Assembly: GCA_963513935.1 (NCBI GenBank)
Contig: OY740774.1
Location: 88,120,385-88,184,384, forward strand
Source of the DNA: Aphrophora alni
Lineage: Eukaryota; Arthropoda; Insecta; Hemiptera; Aphrophoridae
Direction: 5' to 3'
Length of the DNA: 64,000 nt
The translations under genes and the position numbers were made by a program. The stretch's first letter is position 1, and each line of letters begins with the position of its first letter. The notes under the pieces were generated by a model. That model was not told the DNA's origin. It saw nothing but the letters and a program-made list of their open reading frames with translations, and did no database searches. Shown piece after piece: positions 47,214-59,130 of the stretch.

Positions 47214-50092
47214 TTTCATAACTATAGTTTCATATAAAGTTTCATAACTATAAGTTAAAGGAGTATTTAATAAAAATATAATAAAATATCAAACAGAGAG
47301 TTTTGCTACAGCTTTTACTAACTAGGTAGTTTTGAAGTTGTTCGGTTTTCAAGTAGACAGTTTTGCAACAGTTAATATGCTAAAAGAACAGAAATCTAGG
47401 ACTAAATTAAATAAAACAAGGTAAATGTAAAATAACTTTTTAATAAAAACTTCAAAAATTATAAAATGTATCATATAGGCCTAACAATGCTACAATATGA
47501 AATATCGTATTATACAGATATAATAGGCCCTACTGTGATTAATAATAAAATGTTTCTGCTGAATACCTATTTCTCTTTTTACCTCGCATTACTGATTACT
47601 TTAATAATAATAGTAATACTTCTGGTTCTATGTAAGGACAAACGGTAAACGTTGCTCATTGTAGAACCTCAAATGATTGAATTATGTTCAGACACGAATA
47701 TTATTATCTTCTTCCATTGGAATGTCCACCTCTTCTTCATTGATTGTTTCTGCTTCATTTACATTTTCATCCATCAACTCTTTGAAGTAACTTAGATCTT
47801 CAATTGAACTCCAATTTTCCCCATAATGCTTATTCAAAAGTTTCTTAACATCACTAATCTTATCCTTATTAATTTGGATCCCAATTGGCAATTGCTCCGG
47901 GACCATGCCACTCACTTTTTTCTTGGGAAGGTTAATGGGTTTACTAGTACCACAGTCACTTTTATAAAATAATTCACCTCGAACTAGACCGTTGTTAGTT
48001 TTACTTCTAGAGATTATAAATCTTTTGCTCTTGGAAAAAGGAAAGTGCCATAACATTGGAGCCTTTATTGTTTTTTGCATCGAACTTTTCCAATCATAAC
48101 AAAAATAGTCTTTTCCAAGCTGTAAGACAGTGCCTACTTCATTAAATACACTTATATACTGGTCTGGGCTAACAATTACTTCGATTTTCCTCAATTTCCT
48201 CTCTAATCTGCCAAAAATTCTATCAGGAGGTAAAAAGAGTGGCCAGTAACTGGAAAATAAACGTGAATAGTTTTAACACTTTGAGGAAGGTCCTTAACTA
48301 AAGTATTAGCAAGCATGGATATAAGAATAGTGTTCTTATTCTGACCGGCTGCCCCATCGGCATACAGCTCAACTCTTTTTATGTTTTTGAAGGATGAATT
48401 CAACAAGCGATGATGTACTGCTGATACTATATGGTTTGACTCTCTTTTGTCATCGCTCTCCTTCCATGTGTAGATGAAGGTGTTATCTTTAGTTTGTGGA
48501 TTTTTAGACGAACCCTCACATATTGTTAAATTATAAATGTGAAACTGCCTAGAATAATAATTACTTTGATCTGGTAGCTTCGGTAATGGAAGTTTTTTTT
48601 GGCAATCAAATGAAAACTATTTTATTCCTTCTTCATCTTTCTTCAAGTTTTCATAGAAGGCATTTGCCCTAAGTTTATGAATTCTCAACTCCGTCATTAA
48701 TTGTACTTTCACATTTCCTTGAGCTTTAAGCAACTTGCTTTTCAATTGTAAACAGGTCGAACATACGTCAGTCGCAGGTGACTTAAAACTAATATTATAT
48801 TTAGAGACAAATATTTTCCTGAAATATTCATACTTAACTTTGGACTCTGCTTGTACTTGTTCATTGTATTTTAACAATAACTTTTTAATTGATAAATCAG
48901 AGGCTAGGTATTGTTTGTTGCAGCCTTTTTCTCTGCAATAGTGTGATTCCAAAGGAATCAATGATTCTATAAAATTTTGCACAGATATGAGTTTGTCTTC
49001 AAATTGTTTACTTTTTCTGTCACCTCCCCGTTTTTCTTCAGGAGGTTTACCTGTCCTCAAGTGTTCTCTGCCCAAACGCTGGACTCTAAATCTTGATATA
49101 CCCAAAACGCCCAAAAACTTTTTTTGGCAAACTTGTACCAAGTGTCTACTAGTTTCTTCACGAAACCTTGGTATATAAAACTTATTAATGCACTGTTACT
49201 TCTTTTTATTTCTAAGGCTATTTTCATGTTGTTTACCAGTCCTAACTGGATTTTCATTTGTCACATATTTCAGAATAAAACTGTCTTGTGTTACCTTATT
49301 TGAAGATGAATAAAAACCTTGGTGGAATCTCCGTATGTCTTGCATATTTAAGGAATCACATTTAAAAACACCTTTCTTTCCAGGATCATGGTTACAGGGG
49401 ACTAGCTTGGGCAGTCCTTTAGAAACATGCCTCTGTTTCTTCGCAATTGTTCTTTTCCAAGCATCTGAGTTGCTACCTTTTTTTCTACTTTTATTGTAAT
49501 TAGTCTGTTTTATATTTCCCAAACACCTAACTTCATCTTCTAGATCCATTTTTAACTAAAACCACACAAGTATAAACATAAAACTCACTTCAATTAACCT
49601 CAAACCAATGTATACTATCACCAAACTTTTCACAACAATTTAAGGATTTTGTTCACAAGTGACAAACTAGCAGGTATACCAACCTCCAGCATAGTTTTTC
49701 TTTGCTGTAATATAATATAGGTTAAGTGTGTAAAAAAGTAAACTGAATTAAATTAAAGGAAAAATAGTTTGGTCCAACTCGACTAAATATTCCTGCAAAT
49801 AGATAGTTTTGAAAATTTATTACGTAGCGGCCATTACTACAAGTAAGTAACCCGACAGTTTTGAAACAGTATCACTAGTTCTCAAGAGGACAGTTTTGAA
49901 ACTGCTTAAAAATTCAAATAGGGAGTTTTGAATCAGTATCCAACTTTTGTTACTAATTTTAGAGCACAAATGGACAGTTATGAAACAGTTTAGTTGCTTT
50001 TTATGATAGGGTTTAACCAGAGAAACAAAATGGCATCGATATCTAAATAAATATTATTTTGACATCTAGACAGTTTTGAAACTGGACGACTC
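47214..50092 (-). mobile_element. DNA-transposon-like element embedded in the satellite
   Basis: This 2.9-kb non-satellite block interrupts the satellite. It carries one degenerate - strand gene (47688-49549). Repeated copies of a near-palindromic motif, consensus GACAGTTTTGAAACTG, sit near both ends: about 47300, 47327, 47358 on the left; about 49856, 49889, 49921, 49973, 50069 on the right. The satellite on the two sides overlaps by 60 bases (47154-47213 and 50093-50152, two mismatches). Subterminal repeats flanking a transposase-like gene suggest a cut-and-paste element; no long terminal inverted repeat is evident. Confidence 0.7.
47688..49549 (-). pseudogene. Transposase-like gene of the DUF7869-type family, lightly broken
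   Basis: Reading one - strand frame from ATG at 49549, only two in-frame stops (49196-49198 and 48617-48619) and one frameshift in a T run near 48236 interrupt about 620 residues. Blocks in order: a basic, Lys-rich start; SFILKYVTNENPVRTGKQHE; VQVCQKKFLGVLGISRFRVQ; ESHYCREKGCNKQYLASDL; ISFKSPATDVCSTCLQLKSK; SFDCQKKLPLPKLPDQSNYY; ELYADGAAGQNKNTILISML; FPVTGHSF followed by PPDRIFGRLE across the shift; an acidic C-terminus (EEVDIPMEEDN). I recognise this layout from very repetitive insect and cnidarian proteins that I believe carry the DUF7869 label. Acidic residues in YADGAAGQNKN and PPDRIFG could be catalytic, but this is inference. The light damage suggests recent activity. Confidence 0.7.
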
Positions 50093-50371
50093 AAATATCA
50101 GTTTAAACATAAAGAAAAATGTCCATTTTTAACAAAACACGTTTTGTCACTTTTAAGCCTCTTTTAAAACGTTTATAGCTCAGCAACTAATAATCCAAAT
50201 GATTTGAATATTTGAGTTCATAAAGACGAAAGTTCAAATTTTAATTGGGTTCTTTCAAATTTTAAATATCTTTTATACTTTCCGAGATATTAATTGCTAA
50301 AAATGACCAATTTTCAACTTTTGCAAAATGGTAAGGTAGCAAAATAACACTTCCTTTACAAGATTTACTGT
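50093..50371 (+). repeat. Truncated, diverged satellite monomer on the far side of the element
   Basis: It resumes with AAATATCAGTTTAAACATAA (monomer position about 84), runs through GCAAAATGGTAAGGTA at 50340, then jumps to the monomer end ACAAGATTTACTGTA, missing about 250 internal bases. It is in the same orientation as the main array but has private substitutions (for example AATCCAAATGATTTGAATAT). Confidence 0.9.
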
Positions 50372-50645
50372 AAAAAAAAATTAAGTTTCATTTAAACAAA
50401 TTTCCCAAAAATGACGTAAATTGTAGTCATATTAATCAGTACTATGAAATATTAATAGCAAACTTGGTAATGTTTGACTATCAAGAAAAATATAATCCAT
50501 AAAATTAAGAGTTTATACAAAAAAGTTATCTTTAAAAATCCATGGGGGTTTATTTTTTAAAAAATTATCATATTGTGTTTTATATGAAAATTAATCCTCT
50601 TTCTATAAACTTAAAGCAGTCTTGATATTTGTATTTAAAGCAGCT

Positions 50646-50867
50646 TTAATGATAGAATATTGTACATTTAACTGTATAAACTCTATAGCAAAGGACTGAT
50701 GTTCGTTGGGTGGCTAGTACATCAGTAGCCACTAACTCCAGGAGAGGGGAAGGTTCTCCCCAGCCAGCCACTTCCCTCCTACAGGGATCAAGAGTTTCAT
50801 CACTCACCTCACAGCCTGTAAGTATTGAATTCATCTCTCGGATGTTTAGCATGCTGTAAGATATCAA
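50646..50867 (-). other. GC-richer island with an open - strand frame, identity unknown
   Basis: The stretch around 50700-50830 is clearly less AT-rich than its surroundings. On the - strand it opens a 73-codon frame with CTTACAG before it and an internal GTGAGT. It could be an exon of the BTB transcript downstream of 52994, or an old repeat. No family is recognised. Confidence 0.2.
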
Positions 50868-52567
50868 CTTCGATTACAAAGGGTTAAAGGAAAAGCAATA
50901 CTCTAATATACAAAATGACTATATTTTTAATTATTTTTTGAATGTTATTCCTGTTAAAAAATAAATCCGACAAAGGAATTATTTTACAATTACATAATGC
51001 TTTAAACATATATTTAGCTTATGTATGTATTAGAATAATACATATATAATTTTAAAGATTACCCAAAAAATATATCAACACAAAACAATAAATCTGGTCA
51101 AACATATACAAAATTTAAAATGATCCAAATATTACTTCAAAAACTAATACAAACAAATGTAATGAAGTATTTATTTGGTTAAAAAAAATTTTTTTTTTTG
51201 GAGCACCACCCATCTTTTCAGAGTTTCAAGGTGGATAAAATATAGTTTAACCTTTGTTTAGAGCTGTATTTTAGAACAAAAAAACTAAGAGCAATATAAA
51301 ATTACCAATAGATTTTATAAAATAAATATTGTAAAATATTGATTTGAATAAGATTGTTTATTATGAAATGAAGATTTAACAAACAAAAATACTTTAAATG
51401 ATGACCCTCCTAGAAATGTTTAGTTTAAAATGTAGTCTACATTTTTTAAATAATAGGATAGAGAATTAAATTTTTAAACAATTTTATCCTTGATATTTAA
51501 AATAATTTACAACCATTTTTTTATGGGCTCGTAAAATGTTATTGGAAACCCAAAACTTTTAAACTAGCAACATTCTTACAGTAGCGCTCCCTGTCAAAGT
51601 ATTCTAGATAAAAAATCCCTCCAAGTCTTGTGTGACATTACATACTAACTTTGAATGCTAATTTCAGAGAACACTTGACGAAAGTGAGTCTCTTCTACGG
51701 ACACTAAACTGTCAATTGTATGAGGGGCAAATGAGTTCACAAAGCATGTCTCTATAGACTGAGTCACTAGAGTAAAGGAGAAGCAGCTAAGGGATGCAAA
51801 TTATATAAGAGACAAAATGTTCAAACTAATCAAAGATACAAGAATCAGTTGGCCTGGGCACATCATATCATCAGTTTAGTTAGACTGAAGCATCCAAGTA
51901 TGTAGTCTATCGACTTCTCACACAAAATAAATGGTGGTAAACAAATGTTTGTATTTTTTGTTTGTCAGTAGATGAAATATTTTTTAAAGTAATTTTGTTT
52001 CTGGAATGTTGGCCAACTGGCTAAGAAAGGAGGTATTCTAATTGATGAGACCTCCACACATGCTTCACCTGTGTTAAATATTATAACTAGACTTATGTTT
52101 TTCCAGCAAGTTATAATTCACCCACTCTCACCCTATTTATTAACACCTTATCAAACATAAAGCTTTTTGATTGTTTTTTTTTAAAACAAAAAAAAACATT
52201 CTATTTAAGTAGCATTAACATAGTAAATTTTACTTACATAATAATCTACAATATACAATCAACACAACGACATTCTTGTTTGTAGGGCAACGCATTTGAA
52301 GGTTGAATGCGCCAGCAGAAATTTTTAGGGCATGACATAGTTGTCCACAATAATTAATTTAAAAGAGTAGTTTATGCACTAAAAAACTATAGAAAAAATT
52401 TGGAAAAAGTGTGAAATGTTAAAAAGATATACTTTCACACTTAAATTTACTTAAGTTTGAACTGACACATCAATTACAGGATATCTTTAAATTCTACAAA
52501 TTTATATTGAAAAATAATCGTTCTGTTCATATAAATTCTACCCATTTTGGAAAAACTTCAAAATAAA
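50868..52567. other. No gene seen
   Basis: AT-rich. No zinc-finger exon (C2H2 pattern) was found downstream of the BTB exon on the - strand. Confidence 0.5.
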
Positions 52568-52573
52568 TTTATT
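52568..52573 (-). terminator. Possible poly(A) signal of the BTB transcript
   Basis: The - strand AATAAA lies about 420 bases past the BTB stop codon. The sequence is AT-rich, so chance occurrence is likely. Confidence 0.25.
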
Positions 52574-52993
52574 GCTCTCAGTATTTTATTTTTTTTATAA
52601 AACATTAATAAAATTATAACACAATAAAAGCTTCAACATTCATCTTTACATTTTAAATAACTATCTACAATATGTTGAAACAGGTGATGCTCCCGCCTTC
52701 ACAAATCCACACCACGTAAAAAAATCAAAAAATAGTAAAACTAAACTAAAAATCCATAAAAAGAAACTATTTTGTCCATTACTGTACAAATAAAATATAA
52801 TATTAATGTGATACAAACCATTCATTTACAAATATAAACGAAACAATTCTTTTGTTAAACGTGTATCTGAATTATTTGTAGGCCTAACTGAGATACACCA
52901 ATTGTTGGTGGTGGTGGGGGGGGGAAGGAGGGATGGAATTAAAATATTTGGGAACCACCTTTTTCAGTCTTTAAGAATGTGTTGCACTTTGAA

Positions 52994-53188
52994 CTAGCCT
53001 TCTCGTTTTATAGCTTGGGGTGCTTCTGCTAGACCCTTAACTTTAAGTCGATCGGCCGTCTTGAGGAATGCCGGGAGTTGTTCCTGAGATACGTTGACTT
53101 CTCCTGCGTACATGAACTCCAGAATGGCTTGTAGATGACTGAATGGGACATCCTTCAGAATAATTATGGGATGTTTTGATGGATTTTC
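52994..53188 (-). CDS. BTB/POZ domain C-terminal half, terminal exon
   Basis: On the - strand an acceptor (CTTTTTCCAG) is followed by 64 codons and TAG. Residues 1-50 (ENPSKHPIIILKDVPF, then EFMYAGEVNVSQEQLPAFLK, then TADRLKVKGLAE) are the second half of an insect BTB/POZ domain of the Broad/Lola/Tramtrack type. That fold dimerises and is usually joined to zinc-finger or pipsqueak DNA-binding exons. Here the frame closes 12 residues later (APQAIKREG, then stop), so this is a BTB-only isoform end or a short BTB protein. The exon encoding the first half of the domain should lie at higher coordinates and was not found. A TTAA-bounded transposon nest starts 66 bp upstream of the acceptor. The paralogue cannot be named. 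Confidence 0.85.
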   Translation of the reverse strand, partial: ENPSKHPIIILKDVPFSHLQAILEFMYAGEVNVSQEQLPAFLKTADRLKVKGLAEAPQAIKREG

Positions 53189-54156
53189 CTGGAAAAAGAT
53201 AAAATTATTGCCTTAATACATTTAGGTTTTTATTTATGGATAACTCAACTAGCCTTAACCCTTTGCAGACTGCTCATGTGGATTCACGCCAAGTTTAACA
53301 TTGCTCCAAACAACATAAACTTGGATTCCCATAAAAACTAAAATCACAGTTCAAGAATCGTCCAACAAAGTTCAGGTAAATACGGTGTGGTCTTCAGTGA
53401 CCAAAAATAACGATTATTTTTTCTTTGACTTAATCTTCTGCGACCGAAAATGCATCACAGAGCTGTCATGTCTGACCAAAACATCTGTTTGATTTTAAAA
53501 ATTGTCTTCTTCAACTGAATCATCATGTCTGAATTCTTATCTGGCCAAAAATTCATCACGACTTTTTTCTGTGATCAAAAATTCAACCAAAAGGATTGAA
53601 GGCGCATATTATTTGATTCATATTTAATCCAAATTTATTTTTAATTGCTATTCCCTCTTATTTATGTCAATGAAAACACAAATGATGTAAAGTTTATTTG
53701 ATATTTAGGTTTGAATTAGAATTTTATTTAAAATTGTATATAATACGAAATATTTTTTAAGTTCAATGCAACTTGTTTTAAATGAAATGTGCTTTAAAAA
53801 GCTACCTGTCAAATGTATTGTGTATCTCGATTATCATTGATTGCCTCATAATATTTAAATTAGTTTTAATATGTAATAATAATGTATTTATTTTCAACTG
53901 TCAATAATCTCTTCAAGAAATATATAGTCAACTATGTTTTAGCAGTTTTTCATTTATAATTATACAACCTCTATTTTTGTTTTTTAGATCTTTACAAACT
54001 TCTTTCTATAGGCCTACTACGTAGATATATATGTATGTGTACTAAAAAAAATTTTTTATAGTGCTAGACCATACCAATGATTTTAATAATTTGGGTTTTG
54101 TATAATACCATTAAGCTGAGATAATAACTCCAAGAGAGATGCACAAGTTCTCAATA

Positions 54157-55062
54157 CAGTAAACACTCTCCGATATCCGGCCGTCATATGCCATCGTATA
54201 AAAAATAATAAAAATACAATTTTCTATACAAAAATAATATTTTCGGCCCGAATAGTAGTGAACGATGTTTTTGAGCTGGGCACTGGGCAGTAGTGATTGT
54301 TCTGATTCAACAACAAAAACAAATCATGACTCATTGCGAAGCTTTTCAAGCACTTGAACAGCCGATAGACTACGTGGAAGAACAAGAAGAATCCTCACCG
54401 GCCGATCTGATCTCCTTCTTTTTCGTAGATGGAGAGATATTACATCTAAGAAGCGTGTTCAATGAGCCAAGCAAGCTACCATTACATCTTTTTTTAATAA
54501 AAACTGACGTGAGTACAAATTACTGTACTGTAATGAAAACTAACATTTATCGTACGTTCATCAAAATTTCACGTGTACAATCTTGTACGTATTTATTGTA
54601 CTGTTTTATTTTCTAATCTTCATTTTTCGATTGATATTTTTAGTTAACACTGTAGACCTAATTAATTGTTGTTTGTATACTTTATGCTGAGCCTCATTCA
54701 GCTTAAAATAAATAGAATTTTAAACATAGCTATTGTAATATTTATTTAATTAACCTACCTTTTGTTGTTTTGGTACTTTTGTTACCGGTTACCGTACCGG
54801 CAAATTACATAATAGTACAGTTAAAACGTAATGTCTATATATTACAGTAATTTGAAAACCATAGTTAATTTTTAGAATACTGTGGTAAAGCTATAATTTA
54901 TCGTAAGCGCAACGCGTTTTAGCGCTAAAAACGTAAATTTGCTACGTTTTGTTCAAGTTTAAAACCACTTTAACTATATAAAAGTAGCCAACCAGAGATC
55001 CGGATTTTTCGATATACGGATCGGCCGGCGCCACATTAATCCGGATTAGAGAGTTTTTACTG
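54157..55062 (+). mobile_element. pogo/Tigger-like element, deleted
   Basis: The termini are CAGTAAACACTCTCCGATAT (left) and CAGTAAAAACTCTCTAATCC (right, reverse complement), each flanked by TA. The internal + strand frame 54293-54616 contains MTHCEAFQALEQPIDYVEEQ, which resembles the C-terminal tail of pogo-type transposases (H.EA..ALE.A..Y.EQ). The catalytic part is gone. Both ends carry ATCCGG-type motifs. Confidence 0.8.
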
Positions 55063-55160
55063 TAACAATTTTTATACAAATTACAACCTTCAGTATTCCC
55101 TTTTAAGTTTACCATCTGAATAAATACAATTAATTTGCCAACAAAATATGCAAGTAAGTA

Positions 55161-56019
55161 CTGAGTTATCTTAAAAGAGGCCCGGATCTAACAATGTTTT
55201 AAATTAAGATATACCTCTCAATGTAGAATGATTTAAATCATTTCAGCCATTGTTGTACACTATTTTGTGTTGGCTAGCCTGGATCAGCTGATTTTTATTG
55301 ATGGCTTCAGCTTGTTAATGTAATTGTTGTTATTTAATATCAGAACATTATTTTGCGCAGTTTTGGTCTCATTAATTGAATTGTGCATTTAAAAATGTGT
55401 ACTACTGTATTGTGCAAGAAACTTGTTAAAAAGTTTCTGTAAACTGGCTCAGTAACAGACAAAAATGTAAAGGGAACAAATCTGTTTTAACAGAACAAAA
55501 GTTAAAAACATTGAAGTTGCCAACAGCAGATCTGTGAATGCAAAGGTGTATCAAAAAATGATTCAACAATTCATTAGTCTACTAGAAGAAGATGAGCGCT
55601 ATTGTTATTTGCAGCAGGACGGTGCAATTTGTCATACCATAAATAAATATGTTGCATGCATTTTTTAATGAAAGATTATTTCCAAAGGATTTTGGTCACG
55701 GAGATCTCCTGATCTGCCAAGTTTAGATTTCTTCTTATGGGGGAGTTATTTGAAAAATCTAGCAATAAGAGTAATCCATACACTTTATTTAGCGCAGTTT
55801 TAAATAAATAACGACCGTGTTATTGAAGAGATCAGTGAGTTAACTCTAAGAATAGTTTCCAGAAGCATAGTGAAATGTGTTGGATGTTAATGGACATCAC
55901 TTTGAACATTTATTATAAGTTTTGATGATGAATACAATAAAATAAACATCTTCAGTGAAATCTGATCTTTATTTTCAATACATTTTATTACCTGAACCTC
56001 TTTTAAGCTGATTACTCTG
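55161..56019 (+). pseudogene. Mariner-superfamily element with decayed transposase
   Basis: TA-flanked ends are CTGAGTTATCTTAAAAGAGG and, in reverse complement, CAGAGTAATCAGCTTAAAAG with AGG. Between them DERYCYLQQDGAICHT and SPDLPSLDFFLWGSYLKNLA, then VKCVGC and TSL.TFI, follow the order of an IS630-type DDE transposase (QQDGA..HT ... SPDL...DFFLWG). It contains many stops and frameshifts. Confidence 0.75.
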
Positions 56020-57059
56020 TATAATATGAAGTAAAATGTTTATAATTAGGCATTTATTTCAAATATAATGTTTGCATATGGGAGTCGGCTATTGGCCGTT
56101 TATTGAAGATGAATAAAGTGTTTACTCAAGCATACTACATCTGTAACATTGTGCTTAGTACTTGTAAAATTAAGAGGGGAAAAAAGAGAGTTTTAAATTA
56201 AAACTTGCATTAATATAAGCGGGCAGGTTTTTTATTCAGTATAAAGTACATGTACTATATTTTTACTTTTGGTAACTATTTGATTCAATTAAGAGAATAC
56301 CAAAGATTTTCATGTAATAAATTATTTTAAAATATAGTGAAAATGATACATCAAACAACACATAATTTTTAAGTTTAAATATGATTGAAAATTGAGTGAA
56401 TCCAAATTTTTAAAATTGTGTTTGTAATGAAAGATCCCCATAAACAAAGTTGTAGTTGTGAGATTAAGACTACTGAATTGAAATGGGAAAAGAAGTTTGG
56501 TGATCTAAGAACTTGTCTAAACCACATCTTTAACCAGAATTTTATACTGATCAATGTTTGTACTTAAATTTTGGGGCAGATTTAAGATAAAATAATTTCG
56601 TAGTTTTATTTCCATATACATATAATATATATTATAACAAAGACACACTTGACTTTTTAATGCAAATGAACTTTATTTGATACAATCTCTTTATTTTCTA
56701 TTACTGTATTATAATAATTTTTAACACTTAGTTTTAATTTAATTATGATTTGCTAAGGATGCACTTATTTAATTACAGAAATAGTCTAATTCCATAATTT
56801 AACAAATGAAATAACTGCAATATTTCTTAACCTAAACAAATGAAAATACCTGAAATAAATCACAATGACAATTAAACACAATCTAATAAGATTATACAAT
56901 GCTTCCTTAACAATAAAAAAAAGAAACAAAGAGTGTATCAAAATGGTTATTAGTCTGAATTATTTATAATGAATTTAATTTTACTGTAATTTCTTTTATA
57001 TTATTGATTTTAGTAATTATTTGCCCAATTTAATTAAATTACTTCCCTGGCTAGCTTGT

Positions 57060-57981
57060 TTTACTTAAAGATTGATTTAAAATAAAATAAAATATCTCTC
57101 TCTCGTTCGTGTGGTTCTTTGGTGACTATAATTTAAACTTTAGTTACTGAATCATAATGTTGTTGGTGGTTAATTATTTATACAAATTTTCAGAGTCTAC
57201 TATCGAATTTGAAGTCCTTTCACAATCCAAATCATGCTTGTTTGGTGGTTGTTCCAGCGGATACACTCGATGTTGATTTGGCGTCCAATAATCTCCTTTG
57301 TCCTCGCAAAGCTGTAATCTGGTCTGGCTGATTTCTCGCAGAATCCCTCTTCTTATCCTCGACGCTGATATTTCATCTATTAACTTTTCGCTGACTGTAT
57401 TCACTTTACGACATATTCTTTAACTTTAACTAATTCACTGTTCGATGTATTTTTTTTACTTTATTAAATTGTTCGACGTATTTCTTTTAATTTTTTATTA
57501 ACTCACTCCTCGACGTAATTCTTTAATTTAATATTCTTCGCGATTACTTTCAAATGTTTACCAATTTCCCAGAAGATTTTACAATTTATTATAAAATGTT
57601 TTAACAAAACTTTATGAAGAACAATTATCTAGTAGAACAACCCTGTACCAAAAACTTCGCAGAACAACCTCGTACAAATCTTCTTGAGGAACAACCTCGT
57701 TTCTTTCTCTCGGACCAATATTTATAATTTCCTCATTTTTAACAGTCACACCACGGCTTTATTTTTCATTGGTGGAATTCAAAGTTTACTGGAATTTAAA
57801 AAGTAACGCTTCCTTCCCTATTGGTTAATTTAAACTTTGTCCGTTGGTCTCTCCTTACTCTAAATGAGTTTCTTGCCTTTAAACCCTTCAGTTTTGGCTT
57901 GTCCATGAGCTGTCAACTATTTTATTTCTTGTTAAATTGATGACTTGCCATTCACTGACCCTAGCCACCTTTTCGTTACAA
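57060..57981 (-). repeat. LTR-like block (possible solo LTR)
   Basis: On the - strand it begins TGTAACGAAAAGGTGGCTAG, contains a TATA-like TATAAATATTGGTCCGAGAG near 57725, then direct motifs GAGGTTGTTC (about 57700 and 57670). Near 57280 GGACGCCAAAT resembles the sequence next to primer-binding sites. The far end was not defined and no second LTR was found. Confidence 0.35.
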
Positions 57982-58689
57982 TATATTATATATATATATA
58001 AGTAGTATAGAGAAATTATTGTAATGGAACACCATCGATCATGATTCATTGATATCTTTTTTGAAACTACTAGAGGGAAAAAAATTGTTTTGATAACAAT
58101 GTCGAAACAGCTGATAAGAATGGATTATTCTGCACCTAATAATCTCCCAATTATGACTAAATTGTGTAAACATATATTTATGAAGTAAGAGGAACCTCCA
58201 ATAATTTGCATAACATATGCAAAGATTGAGTACCTTGCATAAAATTTTTTTTTAAAAACAAAGAAAAAAAACACTGTCAGTAATAAAATTATTCTAATTT
58301 TAAAGTTATTTATTATTGATGGATTGTTCATGTTATTAATATGGTTTAATAACCACCATAATCTTAAAAAAATTAATCACAGACAAAATTAATAACTCCA
58401 TTCAAAAACTTTCGCCACTGTTAGAATCCGACTTCGATAACATTAACAAAAAAATTTAACAAAGAATTAGAATTGTAATAATCTAAAAAATAAAATTAAA
58501 AAAAATTTCTAAACTTAAAAATCAAAGCTCAGTTAAAAATGAGTTAAGAATTCTGGCAGAAAAAAAAAGAAAAGAAAATAGACATTCCAAATTTAGTTCT
58601 TAATCTTTCATTGTGATCGCTTAATAATCAAGAAAATAAAATGTTGTCAAAAGCCCTAAAATTTTCTATTATGCCAAAAAGGGTTAAAC

Positions 58690-59130
58690 TTTGGATATCA
58701 TGAGTGGAATTGAATCGCCCCTTCCACTATTATCACTAGAAGAAGCCGAGCAACTCAGATGCAAAGTCAGCATTTGCTTTAAAAAATTAAACTTCCCAAA
58801 ATGAACATATCCGAGGAAAAATTAAAGACATTAAAAAGGGACAAATTTGTGAAAATCTTACCCACAGATAAAGACAATGCCATGGTTATCCCTGATGCCA
58901 AAACATATGAGAGCAAAATTTCCGAAGCTCTTAATGTTGGTTAATACATCCTTCTAATAAAAGCCCGATTACTACAAACAAAAATAAAATTACAAGCACA
59001 CTTAGAAGTAATATAAGAAGCATCATTCTAAAATGTATGGGTTGCCTATTTATTATCCACAATCTCCTTCTCAGACCAATCGTTAGCTCCCAGGATTCCC
59101 CATGCAGGGTATTATCTAAATATCTTCTTC
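58690..59130 (+). pseudogene. Penelope-like element, N-terminal and RT-onset fragment
   Basis: The + strand reads LDIMSGIESPLPLLSLEEAE, QLRCKVSICFKKLNF, then, after a shift, LKTLKRDKFVKILPTDKDNA and MVIPDAKTYESKISEAL, then KMYGLPIYYPQSPSQTNR. The order ADKG.A.V..D...Y..K followed by YGLPK.HK is the start of Penelope-like reverse transcriptases. Several frame breaks. Confidence 0.65.

Noticed and set aside
57174..57404. A - strand stretch reading CIRWNNHQTSMI, like the first residues of insect BTB domains (CLRWNNHQSN)
   Set aside because: Nothing BTB-like follows in any frame, and the surroundings look like an LTR leader; a 12-residue match is too short to call the missing BTB exon.
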